Positions 1-12,510 of a stretch of DNA of 64,000 nucleotides are shown piece by piece; position 1 is the first letter of the stretch, and each line of letters starts with the position of its first letter. The notes below the pieces were generated by a model that was not told where the DNA came from, made no database searches, and worked only from the letters and a program-made list of their open reading frames with translations. The stretch lies in NCBI GenBank assembly GCA_021234155.1, contig JAJEKV010000054.1, positions 2,027,468 to 2,091,467 on the forward strand. Direction: 5' to 3'. The translations under genes and the position numbers were made by a program. The stretch comes from Isoetes taiwanensis. Taxonomy: Eukaryota > Streptophyta > Lycopodiopsida > Isoetales > Isoetaceae.

Positions 1-1262
1 GTATTGGATTGAGAGTCAATCAGACTGGGTGTCTTAAATTCTAGATGGGTCCAGAATCATTTAATCTGATTGTGATTCTGGAGACGTTGCACTTGAGGCC
101 ATTACGGAAGATCAGAAAATTCAGGATAATATCATTATGCCGTTGGCCTCTTCACGACTTCAACTGTGTGGTGCCACAGTTCTTTGAAACAATTCAATAA
201 ACTACATAAAGTTCATTGTTGAAATTGTTCAATTGCTGTCTTTCGTGAATTTCTATTACAAAGGGATAAAAATAGTGATGCCGAATACTGGATTCGTTCC
301 TGCGCCGTTACAACTAAATGTATTTTTAATTGGGAGGAGGTGGAAATGTCTCCATTCGTTCCATTCGCTCTAAATAACGTCATTGAATATATAAATCATC
401 GGTTGGTGCTCTAAAATTGCAATGCATGTTTCAACTTATCCTCTGCTAAGTGCACCTTAAAAACACTCTGCGTCACTAATTATTTTTATTTTTCTGTAAG
501 GCAAAAAGCCAGCGTTAATTGATGCCCAACATTTATTTAGGTGTTGGTTAGAGAACCCTATCTGTCTTTTTGCATTTGGTTTTGTTCATCTTTGATTATA
601 TTATAAGTTGTTAGCCATACTTTGGTAAGTCGTTGGCAGTATCCTCTTCTGCTGGCTATCAGCACTTTGGCTCTCATATGAATAGTTACTTATCAAAATA
701 TTACAAGCCAACTGTAACTTTGGCAGATGGGTGACACCACATGTTATGCCTGTGTGGATGGATGGGTGATTTTGTATGTATAAAGTTGCTGTTAGTATAT
801 TCTCATTTGATATATAATCTATTTAATGATCTCTAATATTGTGATCCTTCTTCATTAATTGTGCAGTCTCCTTTAAGGTGATCAGTTCTATACATTTGAG
901 CTCAGTTGGAGGCAGTGGTTACTTATCATGAAAATAAGCTCATATATAAATATATGATTCCTGTGGGATTGTGGCCCTAGTCAACACAGTTTACTGTTAG
1001 AAACAAATCGCCTTATCTAGAATGCTGTATGCAAAATACTCTTGATCTGAGTATAAATCAAATGTATCACCTCATTTCAAGCGCCCTGCACATCTTCAAA
1101 TGAAAGACTGTGTTGTGTGATGACTATTCGATAAATAATCAAATAATAATAGTTTTCTCTTTGGCAACATCATTTGACAAGATCTACTAGAATTTCTATT
1201 CTGTTCAGATGTGAGGTTTCTGCAGAATGCAGCCTGAGTATTTTGTTTTTCCAGTTTACTAG
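1..1262. other. AT-rich non-coding sequence, possibly intronic
   Basis: No convincing coding region, RNA gene or repeat is seen. Base composition is AT-rich with pyrimidine tracts, as in plant introns or gene-flanking DNA. It leads into a possible terminal exon at 1263. Confidence 0.3.
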
Positions 1263-1388
1263 ACCACTGATACTTTTGGAGAAAGGGCTGATCGTTCTTA
1301 TCGAGAGGTTCTTGGACGAAAGACATTTCTGCAGCGCATGGTGGCACAGTCCAGGCGTCAAATCGAGCTTTCCAGCAGAACCTTATGA
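1263..1388 (+). CDS. Possible last exon of an unidentified host gene
   Basis: After a pyrimidine-rich stretch ending in an AG acceptor (tttactag, 1255-1262), 41 codons run without a break to TGA at 1386-1388. The peptide is basic and polar (it includes GERADRSYREVLGRKTFLQR and RRQIELSS), unlike the low-complexity translations around it. I do not recognise the family. Evidence is limited to the splice-site-like start, the open frame and an ordinary amino-acid composition, and a chance frame of this length is possible. A transcript or a homologous protein ending in the same residues would decide it. Confidence 0.2.
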   Translation, partial: TTDTFGERADRSYREVLGRKTFLQRMVAQSRRQIELSSRTL

Positions 1389-4300
1389 TCTGTGTTTGGT
1401 GGGTTTTGCAGACTCTGCCATTCTTCAATTTGGAAAACTTTTTGAGATTGACTGACTTTAAGGATAAATATGAAAACTTATAGTTTGAAAGAAAAGCTAT
1501 ATATCGTACATATTTTGGGAGATGGTTGCCCGCCAGCCGTCAAACCCGACCATCTGGATAAGGGATGCATAAGTCAATGGCGGGATGCGGGCTGGCCATG
1601 TTCTCTTGAATGGTTGCGGATGGGCCCAGACATGATTTTTCACCTTGCTGTCCCTATTATTATGAACAATCAGAAGGGGCGCACCAATAAAAATGAGATT
1701 TGACATCACCTACAGCTTGTGACTTTGAACCTTTGGTGATCAAAAGGCTGGGCGATGTTCACCCTCGCCAGTAATGCGATTCAAACAGAATAAATAAAAC
1801 AGCCATCTCCCCATAGCCATTAAACACCTATGATCCACCTTTGGTGCAAACCATGAGGAGCACTAAATCACATGAGCAATAGTTCCTTAGAGCCAAGCAG
1901 GGCACTGGGGCGCCAATCTGCTGCGGCATCGAGGCCTTATAAGCATGATGATCCATCTAAACTGGTTGCGAGCTCCGTAAGCCCAGGCGCTTTTGCGGAT
2001 GGGCTGTCTGACTGGAAGAAGAGTGGCCAAAGCGGAAGAAGAAGAAAAAAATTAGCGGAAACAAAAAGAACGCAGAAAAAAATCTAGGGTGAAAGATCTG
2101 ACCTTTGGTTAGAAGATGGTGTCAAGTTACGGGAGTTTGCTCACCACGACAACCCCGCCGCTTTGCTAATGAATAATTAATAATTAATTAATATCTTATA
2201 ATTGTGAGGGGCTGTAAATGAGGTGATATAGTGCAGGAGGCCCAGGGGACCCTCCTTTTAAATATCACGACATATATTTCTCCTCCCTTCTCCTTCTCTT
2301 CCCGACCTTCCAAATATAAGATCTTGTACCAAAGTGAGCTTATGGGAAACTGAGACAAGTAATCCCTTTCCTGTCGAGATCAGGGCCCTCAGGGTGAGCC
2401 TCTGGGAGGTCCCAGTGGGCCTCCCAGGACTATCCCTGGACCTTGGGGTGGGAGAAGAAGGGAGGGTTGTGACCAGAGTGGAGGGAGGCAGGCCCAGCCA
2501 GGTGGGTGCCAGAAGGAAAGAAATGCAGAGTGAGCGGGGAAGAAGCCGGGGAGGCTTGAAGGAGAGGGCTGAAAGGGGAGGAGAGGAGGTGGGGCTGAGA
2601 AAGAGAAGAGCAGCCAGGCCTGCAGTTCATTATTCAAAACCCGTAGGAAGAAGGGCGCGGTGGGAGAAGAGAGGAGACCATGGGGATCCAGCCTGAGGCC
2701 ACCCCCACCACCTAAGTGGTAGGACCGCAGTGGTGAAGCAAAGTGGGAGGCAGACATTGCAGGGTTCTCAAAGGCTGGTGCATGCAAGGTGCCGTCACAC
2801 AGTAGTAATGAGGAGGTGGGCTAACTTGTCGTGGTGAAGCTGACTGACTAAAAGAAAAACCATTCAGCCCACCTGGGCGGGAAAAACCCGGAAGGGTTCA
2901 CCACAGTACGACAATACCTCAAGGGTGTTTGAGGAGTTGACACTTCGGTGTGCGAGATCTCAACCGATAGGGTTTCTGATGATTCCGGATAAGTTGCAGG
3001 GTAACCCTCTGGCTCACATGAGGCCTCACAGTGGTCAGGCTCTTGGGAGGCCTCTCAGCCTGTCCATCACCCAGGTAACCCTCCCTCGGGACCATGGAGG
3101 TCAGCAGGAGGGCCTAGGCTCAGATTTTGTAAATTCAAGATTTTCTAATTATCATTTCTCTTAAGTTAGTTTTCCTACAAAATCATGTATGAAATGGGAT
3201 ACTAATTGTGGTGGAGTTCATGGCATATCTACGAGGCACTGATCATGTTCTGACAAAATGGTAGGTTGATTGAGATAACCAGCTGGCCTCTGCGTCTGGT
3301 TCATCTGCCCTACTAATCTTGGCACAGGTTTATCAATGGTTCCTCAGATGGGTTAAATTCTGTAAGATGGCCCATATTTTCAAATTCCTCAAATGTTCAA
3401 AATTATTAAAATAATGGCCATGAAATCATGGTTCAGAATACAGGTCATCAGTTCAACAGGTACATATAGTGTTTACTTGCTTTATTTTGTGGTTGCACTT
3501 CATGGTAGGGTTCCTTTCGGAACACCAGACCTGTCTGACCAAGGTGCATGGGTGGCAAACCGGTTCTTAATTCTGTTTGAACAGGTTGGGTATCAACTGG
3601 TCTTTAAGCCATTTCCTTTTCATAACTCAATGGTGGCTTTAACGGGGATGATTATAATCTTGAGCCATGTCCCAGCTGGTGGATCAGGCCTTCTGTGTTT
3701 AGGGTCCTTTGTTTGGTCCTTTGCGCAACACAATGGGGCACTACTACCCAGGTTGTTATGTGTGCCAATATGACCCAGTGATCCTGCTGCCTTGGGAGGG
3801 ATGGGCACCTCCTAGGGAGGGTCCAGTTTCATGAGACACCTGAGCCTTGGGTGCCGAGGAGGCTGGCGGGGATCCCGGGAGGCAAGAAGCGGCTATGGGA
3901 CCAGGACTAGGGACCATGCCCACGAGATTTTTGACACGTAGACACAGCTAATGGCTGGAGTACCTCGGGCTGACCCTTGCCCTCTTCATGCATTAGGTCA
4001 ATCAACGAAGTAGGGAACCCTCTGTTATTATAGACTTAGCACGCTACTTGATGCCCGTGGGGCCGGGATCAAATCACAGATGGGGTCACCAGCTGAGGCC
4101 AGCCACGGCCGCGGCCGGCCAGGCACCATCTCTGAGATCCATAGAGACTGACTGGCTAGGGGAGGCGAGCCAGGCCGGGAGGCAGGAGACATAAGAATCA
4201 CGGAGATATCTGTCGAGCATGGCGGTATAAAGCTACCGATCCACCGATCGGCATCTCCCGATAGCAAATGGGTAAAATAATGAGGGTACATTTTTACCAA

Positions 4301-5690
4301 ATGACATCCTCAATTTGTCCTCTGCTCCGGGAAGCAGGGGGTCTTGAATGCGGCGAGCTCCCGTGCCAGTAGCACCGGGAAAACCTGGGGCATCGACTAC
4401 TCAGCAGGAGATCGAGGGCTGGCGGAGACACTCTTATCTTTGGGGAGGCCAATGTGCGGATACGCCTATCGGTAGATAAAGGGAGATTCTGCTGCAGCGG
4501 CGAGGCAACTATCATCGGAGGAGGTTCCGGCGGATGAAGGCACACTCTACAAACCGAGGGAAGGGCCCAAGCTCAAAACCCGAGTTCGAGAGCCGGGAGC
4601 ATGAGGAAGGGTCCAACGGCATTAACTTGGACAGCGCAACCGGTATGGAGGGATGCCGCAGACATATGGCGGTGGACCCTTTCTGGCCCGAAAGCTGACC
4701 TCGAGAGGAAGGGGCAGCACGGATCGCGGGGCGTAGGAAAGGTGCAACGCCGCTACTATCTTCCAGCCCCTCGGCCCGGGGCCGATGATAAGTCTTCCCA
4801 GGCTGGGGAAAGAATCCATTGGCACTTCCTCCTTGCTTTTGAACCCAGGCGTACTTTTCGAAGATATCTTGTCTGGTCATCGTTTTCTGCTGTGAGGCGG
4901 TCAGCCATTGCCTCGACTGCGAGGAGGGCTGAGGGATGCACTTCGGTGGGCGCGCGGCCGCGAGAACTCCGGAACGGAGATGGCGAGCACAGAGGAAGAT
5001 CTTGAGGAACATCTTGTAACCCTCGGCAAAAGGCCTCGGGTGAGGATGTCAGAACTTTTCTTGGAGGCTTCAGGAATATTGAAACGATTTGTAAATTTAC
5101 TAAGTTTGTACTCAACAATGTTTCGCCTTTGTTGCTAGGATATCTTCTCCTATTCCCTTAATGATCACTTAATAATATTAATGACTATTAATGGTTTGTC
5201 AATGAACTTTGTATGATTTCTTGCCTTCAGAAGATATTCAATTTGCGAGAAAAATTGATTAAACGCTATCTAACCAAATAAAATAAACAGTGGTCAAGGA
5301 ACGCTCAAGTCGGGATCCAAGATCAGGCCGCAATTGGGTACCGAAATTTGTTGGCGGGGAACAAGAAGATGCTCCGGCGGGATGTCCTTCACTGGTCGCG
5401 CAAGGTTAGAAGTGCCTTTGAGATGAGAATCAAATACAACACCTAATCATTTGGCGACACCTCTCATGAATGCGGGAAGATGGTCACCCACCTCCACCTT
5501 GTTTTCGGGTGGTATGAAGTTCCTCGGCCCGAGGAAGGGGAGGGCAACAACCGGGGAATGTCGGGGGATAGGAGGAAAGAGGAGAACAGAGTCCATCACT
5601 CCATCTAGCTCGGCTCATCGACTGACTTCGGTGAGACAGCTCAGCTCGATGATGACTCGCTTTACAAAGGCAGAAAAAGGGCAAGAAAAC
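1389..5690. other. Unassigned region before the Element 1 coding remnant
   Basis: No gene, LTR or tRNA is supported. There is a strongly purine-skewed stretch at about 2400-2700 and a GC-rich stretch at about 4040-5050. An Element 1 5' LTR and primer binding site would be expected here if the element were intact, but nothing resembles the 10864-12510 LTR or TGGTATCAGAGC. The segment may be unrelated DNA inserted into or joined to Element 1. Confidence 0.35.
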
Positions 5691-8600
5691 GGATGATTAC
5701 GAAAAGACGTTGAGTGCTGCGAAACGTATGGAAGACAAAGAGCTGGGCGGTTCACCGAGGGAAAACAGATGAGCATAGAGAAGCACAAACATGGCTTGAT
5801 GAAATAAGGAAGAATTTAGTACTCTGCAGGATGAAAAGACAAGGATATAGGAGAAAGTTACTCTGACTATCGCTGGTGAAACCGCAGATGCGGTGGAAGG
5901 GATATGCTAAGTCGCTGTTTAGGAACAATTGAACGTTTAACAAAGGCTTTCAGTAGCACTATGGAATACTCGCAGTAAAGCCGAATCCAGTGATTTCTGA
6001 GTTGAATCGGGGTACCTTGCTCGGTGGCTAAGGAAATATCTGAGAATTTATGAGGCTGGTGGAATGTTCACGGAGTCTCAGAGAGGCAAGCCGTGGATAC
6101 CCACATTGAGGGTTAACAGCAATATCGAAACTGTTGGAAACAATCAACCCGAAGTCGGTCCCGGGCGAAAGATAAAGCTATAAGTTTCGGAGGAGGCACC
6201 CGGCAACTCAGTGAGGCGATCAACCGAGGTGGGGAGTTCAGGGCGATCGGGGACAATGTCCCGGGGTGAAGCAATCAGCCTTCCACCAGCCGGGAGTCAG
6301 CAAAGGTATTGGGGATAAAGGCAGCTTTTTGGGGACCGTGTCTGAGAATGCATCAGGGGGCAGCATGTAAAGCGTCTCGTGATGCTTAGAGGAGAAAGAG
6401 GCGAGGCCATTGAGAGAGTTGTGCTTCCCGGGTGCTTCCGGCCAGGCAGGACACATATGATTGTCCTGACTAGATCATCTTGATCGGCCGGGGGAACTCT
6501 TGGATTAGGACTCTCCCAGGGCGAGGACAATGATGACTGACTGGCGGGAGGGCCGACTTCCTAAGATGGTAGGTGTCACATATGTGCAAACATTGAGTCC
6601 GGATGAGATAGAGAATCAGGTCAAAAGTCGTCATTGATGGGATCATAGATAGTAATCTTATGTAGTCCTCATAGATACGGTAGCTCTCATAATTTTGCAT
6701 CTCTAGATTGGCTGCTCTGAATGAAGAATAAGGTATTGAAGTCTAAGCCAAGGCGGTAGCTATATACTTGGCGCCATTAAACACACTAAAGGGGAGGAGG
6801 ATCACCTTTGACATAGACCTTAGTGGGGCTAAGTAGCGATGGGGGGTAGTCATGGACATTGGAAGATATATGATTTGATAGTGGGGATGGAATTTTTGAA
6901 GCCAGTAAAGCCATGATTGATTCGCGGCCAGGAATGAAGTCACCATGGCGGCACGAGGGCGGGCAAGTTTGATAGTGAAAGGTAAGAAGCTACATTCTCC
7001 CTATGCGGTGTATTTCTTTGGCGCGGCTAAGGAAAAGTATAGAAAGGAATAAAGTGGATTACATCTTGAGGTTGGAATCAGTTGGGCGAGAACAGCGGGG
7101 AGGAAGTGACCCAAAGGGAATCACTTGCCGGGCAGAATGTAGGCTTATTCCGAGTTCAAAGGATGTATTCGGATGAAATCAGGCATTTTGCCACCTTATA
7201 GGGGTGTAGAATGTGAGATCGTGGCTCGGGATGAAACCTACGATGTAAAGCCATATAGAATGAGCATCGAAATTGGTGAGCTCAAGCAGTGCGAGGAATT
7301 GCTTTCGAGCTTGGATTTATAAAGAGCAAATGTGTCTCCTTTGAACACCTATACTCTTTGTCAAAGAAGAAAGATGGGAGCTTAAGTGTGCATAGACTAT
7401 CGCCAGCTCAACAAGCGGAGCGATAAAGAATAAGTATGCATTACCAGAGGCGGACGACCCTAATGGACCCGATTACAAAGGAGCAAAGGTATTCTCTAAA
7501 ATCGATTTGAAGTCGAGGGATACCATCAGATAAAATTAAGAGGATATCCATAAGGCCAGCTTTGAGCAGCGGTATGGTCACTTTTGAGTTCTGATAATGC
7601 CCTTTGGACTATGAATGCTCGGCCTTAGCGTTTATAGCCTCATGAGCGACATCTTGCGGAGACTTCTTGGATGAGTTTGTTGTGTCTTCTTCGGCGACAT
7701 CCTAATCACAGCTTAAAGTCCCTTGAAGAGCATTGTCGGCATCTCGGGGAAAGTGTTGGAGAAGTTGAGGCGTCATCGGTTGTATGGGAAGCTCTCTAGT
7801 GCCACCCACTTTACCTTGGTAGAGTGGAGTACTTGGGGCATGTAGTAACATCCAGAGGGAATCTCCACAGATCCATCTAAGATTGAGGCAATAGTTGATT
7901 GGCCGGCTCAAAAGAATGTGGCAAGTAAGAAGCTTTCTCGGGCTGGCGGGATACTACAGAAAGTTAAGTGAAAAGGACTTTGCTAAGTGAAGGCGTCCCT
8001 AAGTAGGACCTCACTAAGGCCAAGAAGATTAAGGATTGGGCTAGCCATTGGTTAGAAAGTCAAGCTTCTTTTGAGGAAGCTTAAAGAGGCCTTAACTCAT
8101 GACACGGTGCTTGTTCTCGGATCAGTAAGGATAAGTTGGTAGCTTAGCGGATGCAAGCAAGATAGCAGCGGTGATCTTGATCTGAGAAGGAAGGGTAGTC
8201 GCCTACGACTCGAAGAAGATGAGCGGCAGAACAGCGCTACCCGATCCATGTCGGGGCTGCTAGCCATTGTCGGGGCATTGAGGATATGGAGGCATTATTT
8301 CTTTGGGAAGGAAGTTTCGGGAGTTAGATCGCGATCACGAGCGCCGGTATCTTTTCACCGACCACTCCTCAACTTAAGGCAAAGGAGGTGGATGGAATTC
8401 CTTAGTCACGATTTTGATATTATATATAAGCACGGTAAGCTTAATATTGTAGCGGATGCCCTCTAGGAGGCCATTTTCGGACAAGGGCGCATTGTATCAC
8501 GATTTCCACTCTTTCAGTGAGTTCGGCAAGAAGATTGAGGAGTCCTTGCCAACCCGTGTGGACCCGAGGGAGGTATGGGAAAACTGCTTTCAAAGGAAGC

Positions 8601-9948
8601 GAAGCGGATAAGGGGCGGGGAAACCTTCAAGCATTATAAGAAGGAAGGCAACTTTGTTGTATCACAAGCATAAGTTGTGTGTGCCCGAATCATCGAGGGG
8701 TAAGGAAGCTAATTCTTCATGACACATAACGACCCAATAGCGATCATGCTGGCTTCATGAAGACCTATTTCAAGCCGAAGTAGCTACCGGCCAGGAATGA
8801 AGAAGCGGATAGCTGCATATTGAGGGATTACCCGGTTATGTCGGTGGAGACCAAAGTGAACAACCAGTTAGGGTGCTTTAGAGCCATTGGGGTGCCTAAT
8901 GCAAAGTGGGAGGTCATAAGCATGGATTTCATCCGCGGGTCTCCTAGAACTCTTGAGGCAAGGATGCATTGATGGTGGTCGTAGATAAGTTATCTAAGAT
9001 GGCACATTTTGTGCCTTGCAAGACTGACACACGCATTAGATCTTGCCAAGTTATTCGTGGGGAGATTTTTTAGACTCCATGGCATGCCTGGGAGATAATA
9101 TCCGATAGAGACTCTAAGTTTATGAGTGCCTTTTGGCGGGGATCTCTTTAGCACCATGCGGGGCGAAGCTCTCCATGAGTACGGCATATCATCCCCAAAC
9201 GGATGGCGGAGACGGAAGGGCCGAGTCCGGATCATTGAAGACATGCTTGAAGCTATGTGTGGAACAAGCGGTCCAAGTGGGATGAGTACATTCACTTGGT
9301 GGAATGCCACAAGTGATTAAGCGGAGTCATCTCGGATGTCTCCTTTCATGAGTGAATCTGGTACAGTGCTTAACCCGGATACCTGGCACAATCACGTGTC
9401 CAAGGTAGAAGTGTCCCAGCAGATGTTAGGGGATATGTAGCAGCTAGTAGAGGAAGTAGGGGTTATTTATTGGCGGCAAGAAGTGTGGAAGAGTGTAGCC
9501 GACAAACGCAGGACAAGTAAAGGGAGTTTAAGGTGGGCGTCTGGATTTGGTTGAAGATCAAGGTGAAGCAAGCCAAGCTAATGGTTGGGAGCTGCAAAGA
9601 AGCTTGCCCCTAGGTGGGCTGGCCTGTTCAAGATTTTTGGAGGAGAGTGGGCTCTCAAGCCTACAAGTTGGATCTTCCAGCCCATCTTAAGGTCCACAAG
9701 GTCTTCCCGTAAAGTTTATTAAAGAGGCACAATCCTAACCACGAGGAGGTTTTGGATACTCCAACCTTGTTGGAAATGAATTGAGGAGCAAGTAGAAATA
9801 GTGCACGAAGTTACTTCTTGATAAGTCATTCAAGAAGACTAGGAGGTCTCGGTTCCTCCAATATTTGGTTAAGTGGAAGCACTTGCCCGTGGAAGATGCG
9901 ACATGGGTACTGAAGCAAGACTTGGAGAAGCAATACCCGAGTTTATGA
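5690..9948 (+). pseudogene. Chromovirus gag-pol polyprotein remnant with C-terminal chromodomain
   Basis: The reading frame is broken many times but motifs appear in order. A degenerate CCHC knuckle (GQAGH) lies near 6432-6466. A protease-like core (LIVGM..L, AMID) is at about 6870-6950. RT has IDYRQLNK (7390-7414), VFSKIDLK (7489-7512) and MPFGL (7597-7611). The RNase H end (FDIIYKHGKLNIVADAL) is at 8413-8463. Integrase has MDFI near 8922, VVVDKLSKMAHFVPC near 8973-9018 and a diverged SDRDSKF/HPQTDG region near 9100-9200. A chromodomain (FLQYLVKWKHLPVEDATWV) occupies about 9850-9910, before a stop at 9946-9948. The chromodomain fused after integrase is diagnostic of chromoviruses, where it binds modified histone tails. 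No functional protein can be made from this copy as written. Confidence 0.85.
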
Positions 9949-10850
9949 AAGGAGTTCGATGGGCGAGTCGTCTCGGACTTGGTGGAACTTCCCAGACTTG
10001 CCGGTGGTGAGCTAGTATGTTGTTAGTTAGCCTTGAGCCGGGCATGCATTCTAGTTAGTAGGGTGCATGTGCGAGAACTATGGGATGTGTGCGATGATGG
10101 GATGCCTTTAGGGGCATTCTCAGGGGCCACACGCACCAAGAGGTGCCATGACCACTAGGGTCATGTGAGTGAGGAATGAGGCATGGTGGGCGATGATGGG
10201 ACATCGATCGGATGATCTCTATGCCACCGACGCGGGAACGACACCGCCGTAGGAGGGTCATGGTGAGGCTTAAGTGATCATCTTGCGATGATGGGATCGT
10301 GAGACGTTCCCCTAGCTGAAACCCTGGGGCATGATGCCTTGGGGTGTACTCGACTGGGGGATCGTGTACAAGGTAGCACTCGATCATGGGCAATGATGGG
10401 AGCATCTTAAATGATCCCTAAGCTCAAATCGAAAGGGCCATGATCTTGGGCAAGTAGTAGGACAACCTTGAGCCAAGTGGTTCGCTCAAGGAGGTAAGGG
10501 GGTGGTCCCCTAAAACCACAAATTATTAACTAAACTAACGTAATGTGCTCCTTTTTGCTGGGCAAGTAGAAGGAGGACTTCAACGAGGGCTGGCGTTACG
10601 AGAAGATAGGGGAGCCATAATTAGATTATGAACCCTAATAACTCTTATAATAGTAGTTTGAATTATTATAAGAAATACTTGGTGTTAAGGCTATATAATT
10701 TTGTATAAGTACAAATATAGCCTAAAATTTTGACTTGAACTAATAAAAACTTGATTGCTAAGCTAAACTAAAGGTTATGACATGTTGTTGTTTTGCGGGG
10801 CATAAGGTAGGTTTCGTCACCTTAGGCATTTAATCGAGAAACGACATTGT
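9949..10850 (+). other. 3' untranslated spacer of Element 1 with repeated GATGATGGGA motif
   Basis: Between the pol stop and the 3' LTR there is no further ORF of note. The motif GATGATGGGA recurs near 10093, 10191, 10285 and (as AATGATGGGA) 10392, about 100 bp apart, suggesting a diverged tandem array. Confidence 0.45.
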
Positions 10851-10851
10851 C

Positions 10852-10863
10852 CTAAGGGGAGAA
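10852..10863 (+). promoter_or_regulatory. Polypurine tract of Element 1
   Basis: The purine run aggggagaa lies directly against the TGTGACG start of the 3' LTR, where plus-strand DNA synthesis is primed. The same GGGGAGAATGTGACG junction occurs in Elements 2 and 3. Confidence 0.7.
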
Positions 10864-12510
10864 TGTGACGGTCGGGGAATATACCATAAACACGTATATT
10901 CACGGATCCGATCACCACTAATCTATCTTCATAGCCTTGTATACCATAGATTGTGGCACTAGGGGCATGGCTAAGTTATTCCCATAACTTAGCCCACCAT
11001 AGGTTAAGCCATTATCCACGTGGCCTTAACCTATTGGGGCACCGCCACCAGGGACTCTCACCCGATTGGTGCCCATGTGGCATCCTAGGTGGACCCTAAC
11101 TTATATAGGCATAAACCCTAACCCTAGACCTTTTTCCGACCCTAGCACCCGGAGACTCACCCACTCGTTCGAAACCCCGTTTAGAACATGGATTCGTTGT
11201 GGCATAGGGCTGTGCGGACCCGGCCAGGTGGGAGACCCGTTCTTGGAGGAGGAACAGCGACTTGTGAGTCGAGGACTATGGAGGCCCTTGGATCTGGAGG
11301 GGAGAGCATCGAGGAGCAGGTATGTAGGATAGTAGTTGTGATAGCTCATCCGGGATTAGCATTCAGGTGTGCTAGTTTTTGTGTCTAGAGTAGAGTCATC
11401 CTAGAACCCATATTCAACATCTTGAACCCTAATCAAGGAACCCTAAGCGTTTTAGTTAGTTGTATGATTAGGTTAAGATGTTCTTCTTATGATTATTCTC
11501 ATGATGTGATGATTATGTGATGTTGGTTGATCATGGTTGCTCCTCTTGTATTGGGAAGGGGGGGTAGAGACCTAGGGCCATATGTGTATGTTCCTAGAGT
11601 AGATCCCTTAGTTCCTATTAGTTGCATGCCTGTGCATAGGAGCCCACAGAGGCTATTGAGGCTATGTTATGACTCGGCCACCCGAATAACGGGCTAGAGG
11701 GAAAGTGGAGGGAGGATCCCTGCCGAGTGGGGGGCTTCGGGGATCCCATAGTGGGCTAGGCTTATGGTCGGTCACTTGCGGTGGGCGAGCATGGGTGGGA
11801 CACCTCATGGGGCAATGGTGTTGCCCCCTGCCTCTCGGGAGCTGCAAGTGTTGGCTTGGCTCTCGCTTTGGGGGTTCAGTCGGGTACGAATGGGTGTGTC
11901 GCCACGATTCTCTAGCCAGCCACGGCACCTCTAGACCACAGGAAGGGGAGATGCAACCCTTCCTGCCTCATCGGACCAGGGAGATGCAACTTTGGAGTAG
12001 TCCCGATGGGTGATGCCATGGGATTGCGTATCCAGGAAGGCTAGAGTCCTGCCCGAGCCTGATCCTAGCCCATCTGCAAAGTATGCACAGGGAGGGGCGG
12101 ATGGAGTGGTCAACCCTAGCCATTGTTCTATGCCAGCCCTGCGCCATCGCCATGACTTCGCCTGCTCTATCTTGAGGCCTAGCGGTCGGTCCACCCTCCC
12201 ACAGTGCGAGCGGGGTAGGAGCTTCCTTGTTTTATGGTTCGTGATTATCATCTATGCATTGGTTTATGTGCGATGCACTACCCTCCGAGGTAGTATTTGT
12301 ATATGTTTTATGCTAGTTCTGGCGTGTTATCGCTTCATTTGTTATAGGAGCCCATGGGGAAAGGGCGCCAAAGACACCGCCGTGTTCCCTCCCAAGACTA
12401 AGAGTCACCTCGAGTCGCGGGGTAGATAAGACCCATCGCGGTTCTTTGGCCGGATGGGGATTTCTGCGGGTATCTGGTAAAGGGGCCGTATGTTTAGAGG
12501 GGGCGTCACA
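10864..12510 (+). repeat. 3' LTR of Element 1 (1,647 bp)
   Basis: It starts TGTGACGGTCGGGG after the polypurine tract and ends ...GGGCGTCACA, the same short terminal inverted repeat (TGTGACG/CGTCACA) used by Elements 2 and 3. A telo-box-like AAACCCTAACCCTAG sits near 11110. The segment around 12090-12130 (ggaggggcggatggagtgg, then caaccctag) matches the Element 3 LTR at about 51850-51880, so the LTR families are related. Small ORFs inside it are not credible genes. Confidence 0.8.

Larger units (their letters stand above)
5690..12510 (+). mobile_element. Element 1: decayed Ty3/gypsy chromovirus lacking a visible 5' LTR
   Basis: The order gag, protease, reverse transcriptase, RNase H, integrase, chromodomain, polypurine tract, 3' LTR is that of a chromovirus. 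The 3' LTR ends at 12510 and the next base continues the Element 2 LTR (tgactcaaggtgac...), so Element 1 jumped into the 3' LTR of Element 2 and is the younger of the two. The left half of that LTR and the Element 1 5' LTR are not in the window. The left boundary given is only where gag-like sequence becomes readable. Confidence 0.8.

Noticed and set aside
2334-2787. Overlapping open frames of 120 and 132 codons on both strands
   Set aside because: They come from a purine-skewed stretch poor in stop codons; translations are low complexity and match no family.
3393-3773. 126-codon frame with hydrophobic segments
   Set aside because: No recognisable motif, no supporting context or splice signals.
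1389-5690. 5' LTR and PBS of Element 1
   Set aside because: No segment resembles 10864-12510 and no TGGTATCAGAGC is present.
11106-11125. Interstitial telomere repeat
   Set aside because: Only about two units (AAACCCTAACCCTA); more likely a telo-box in the LTR.
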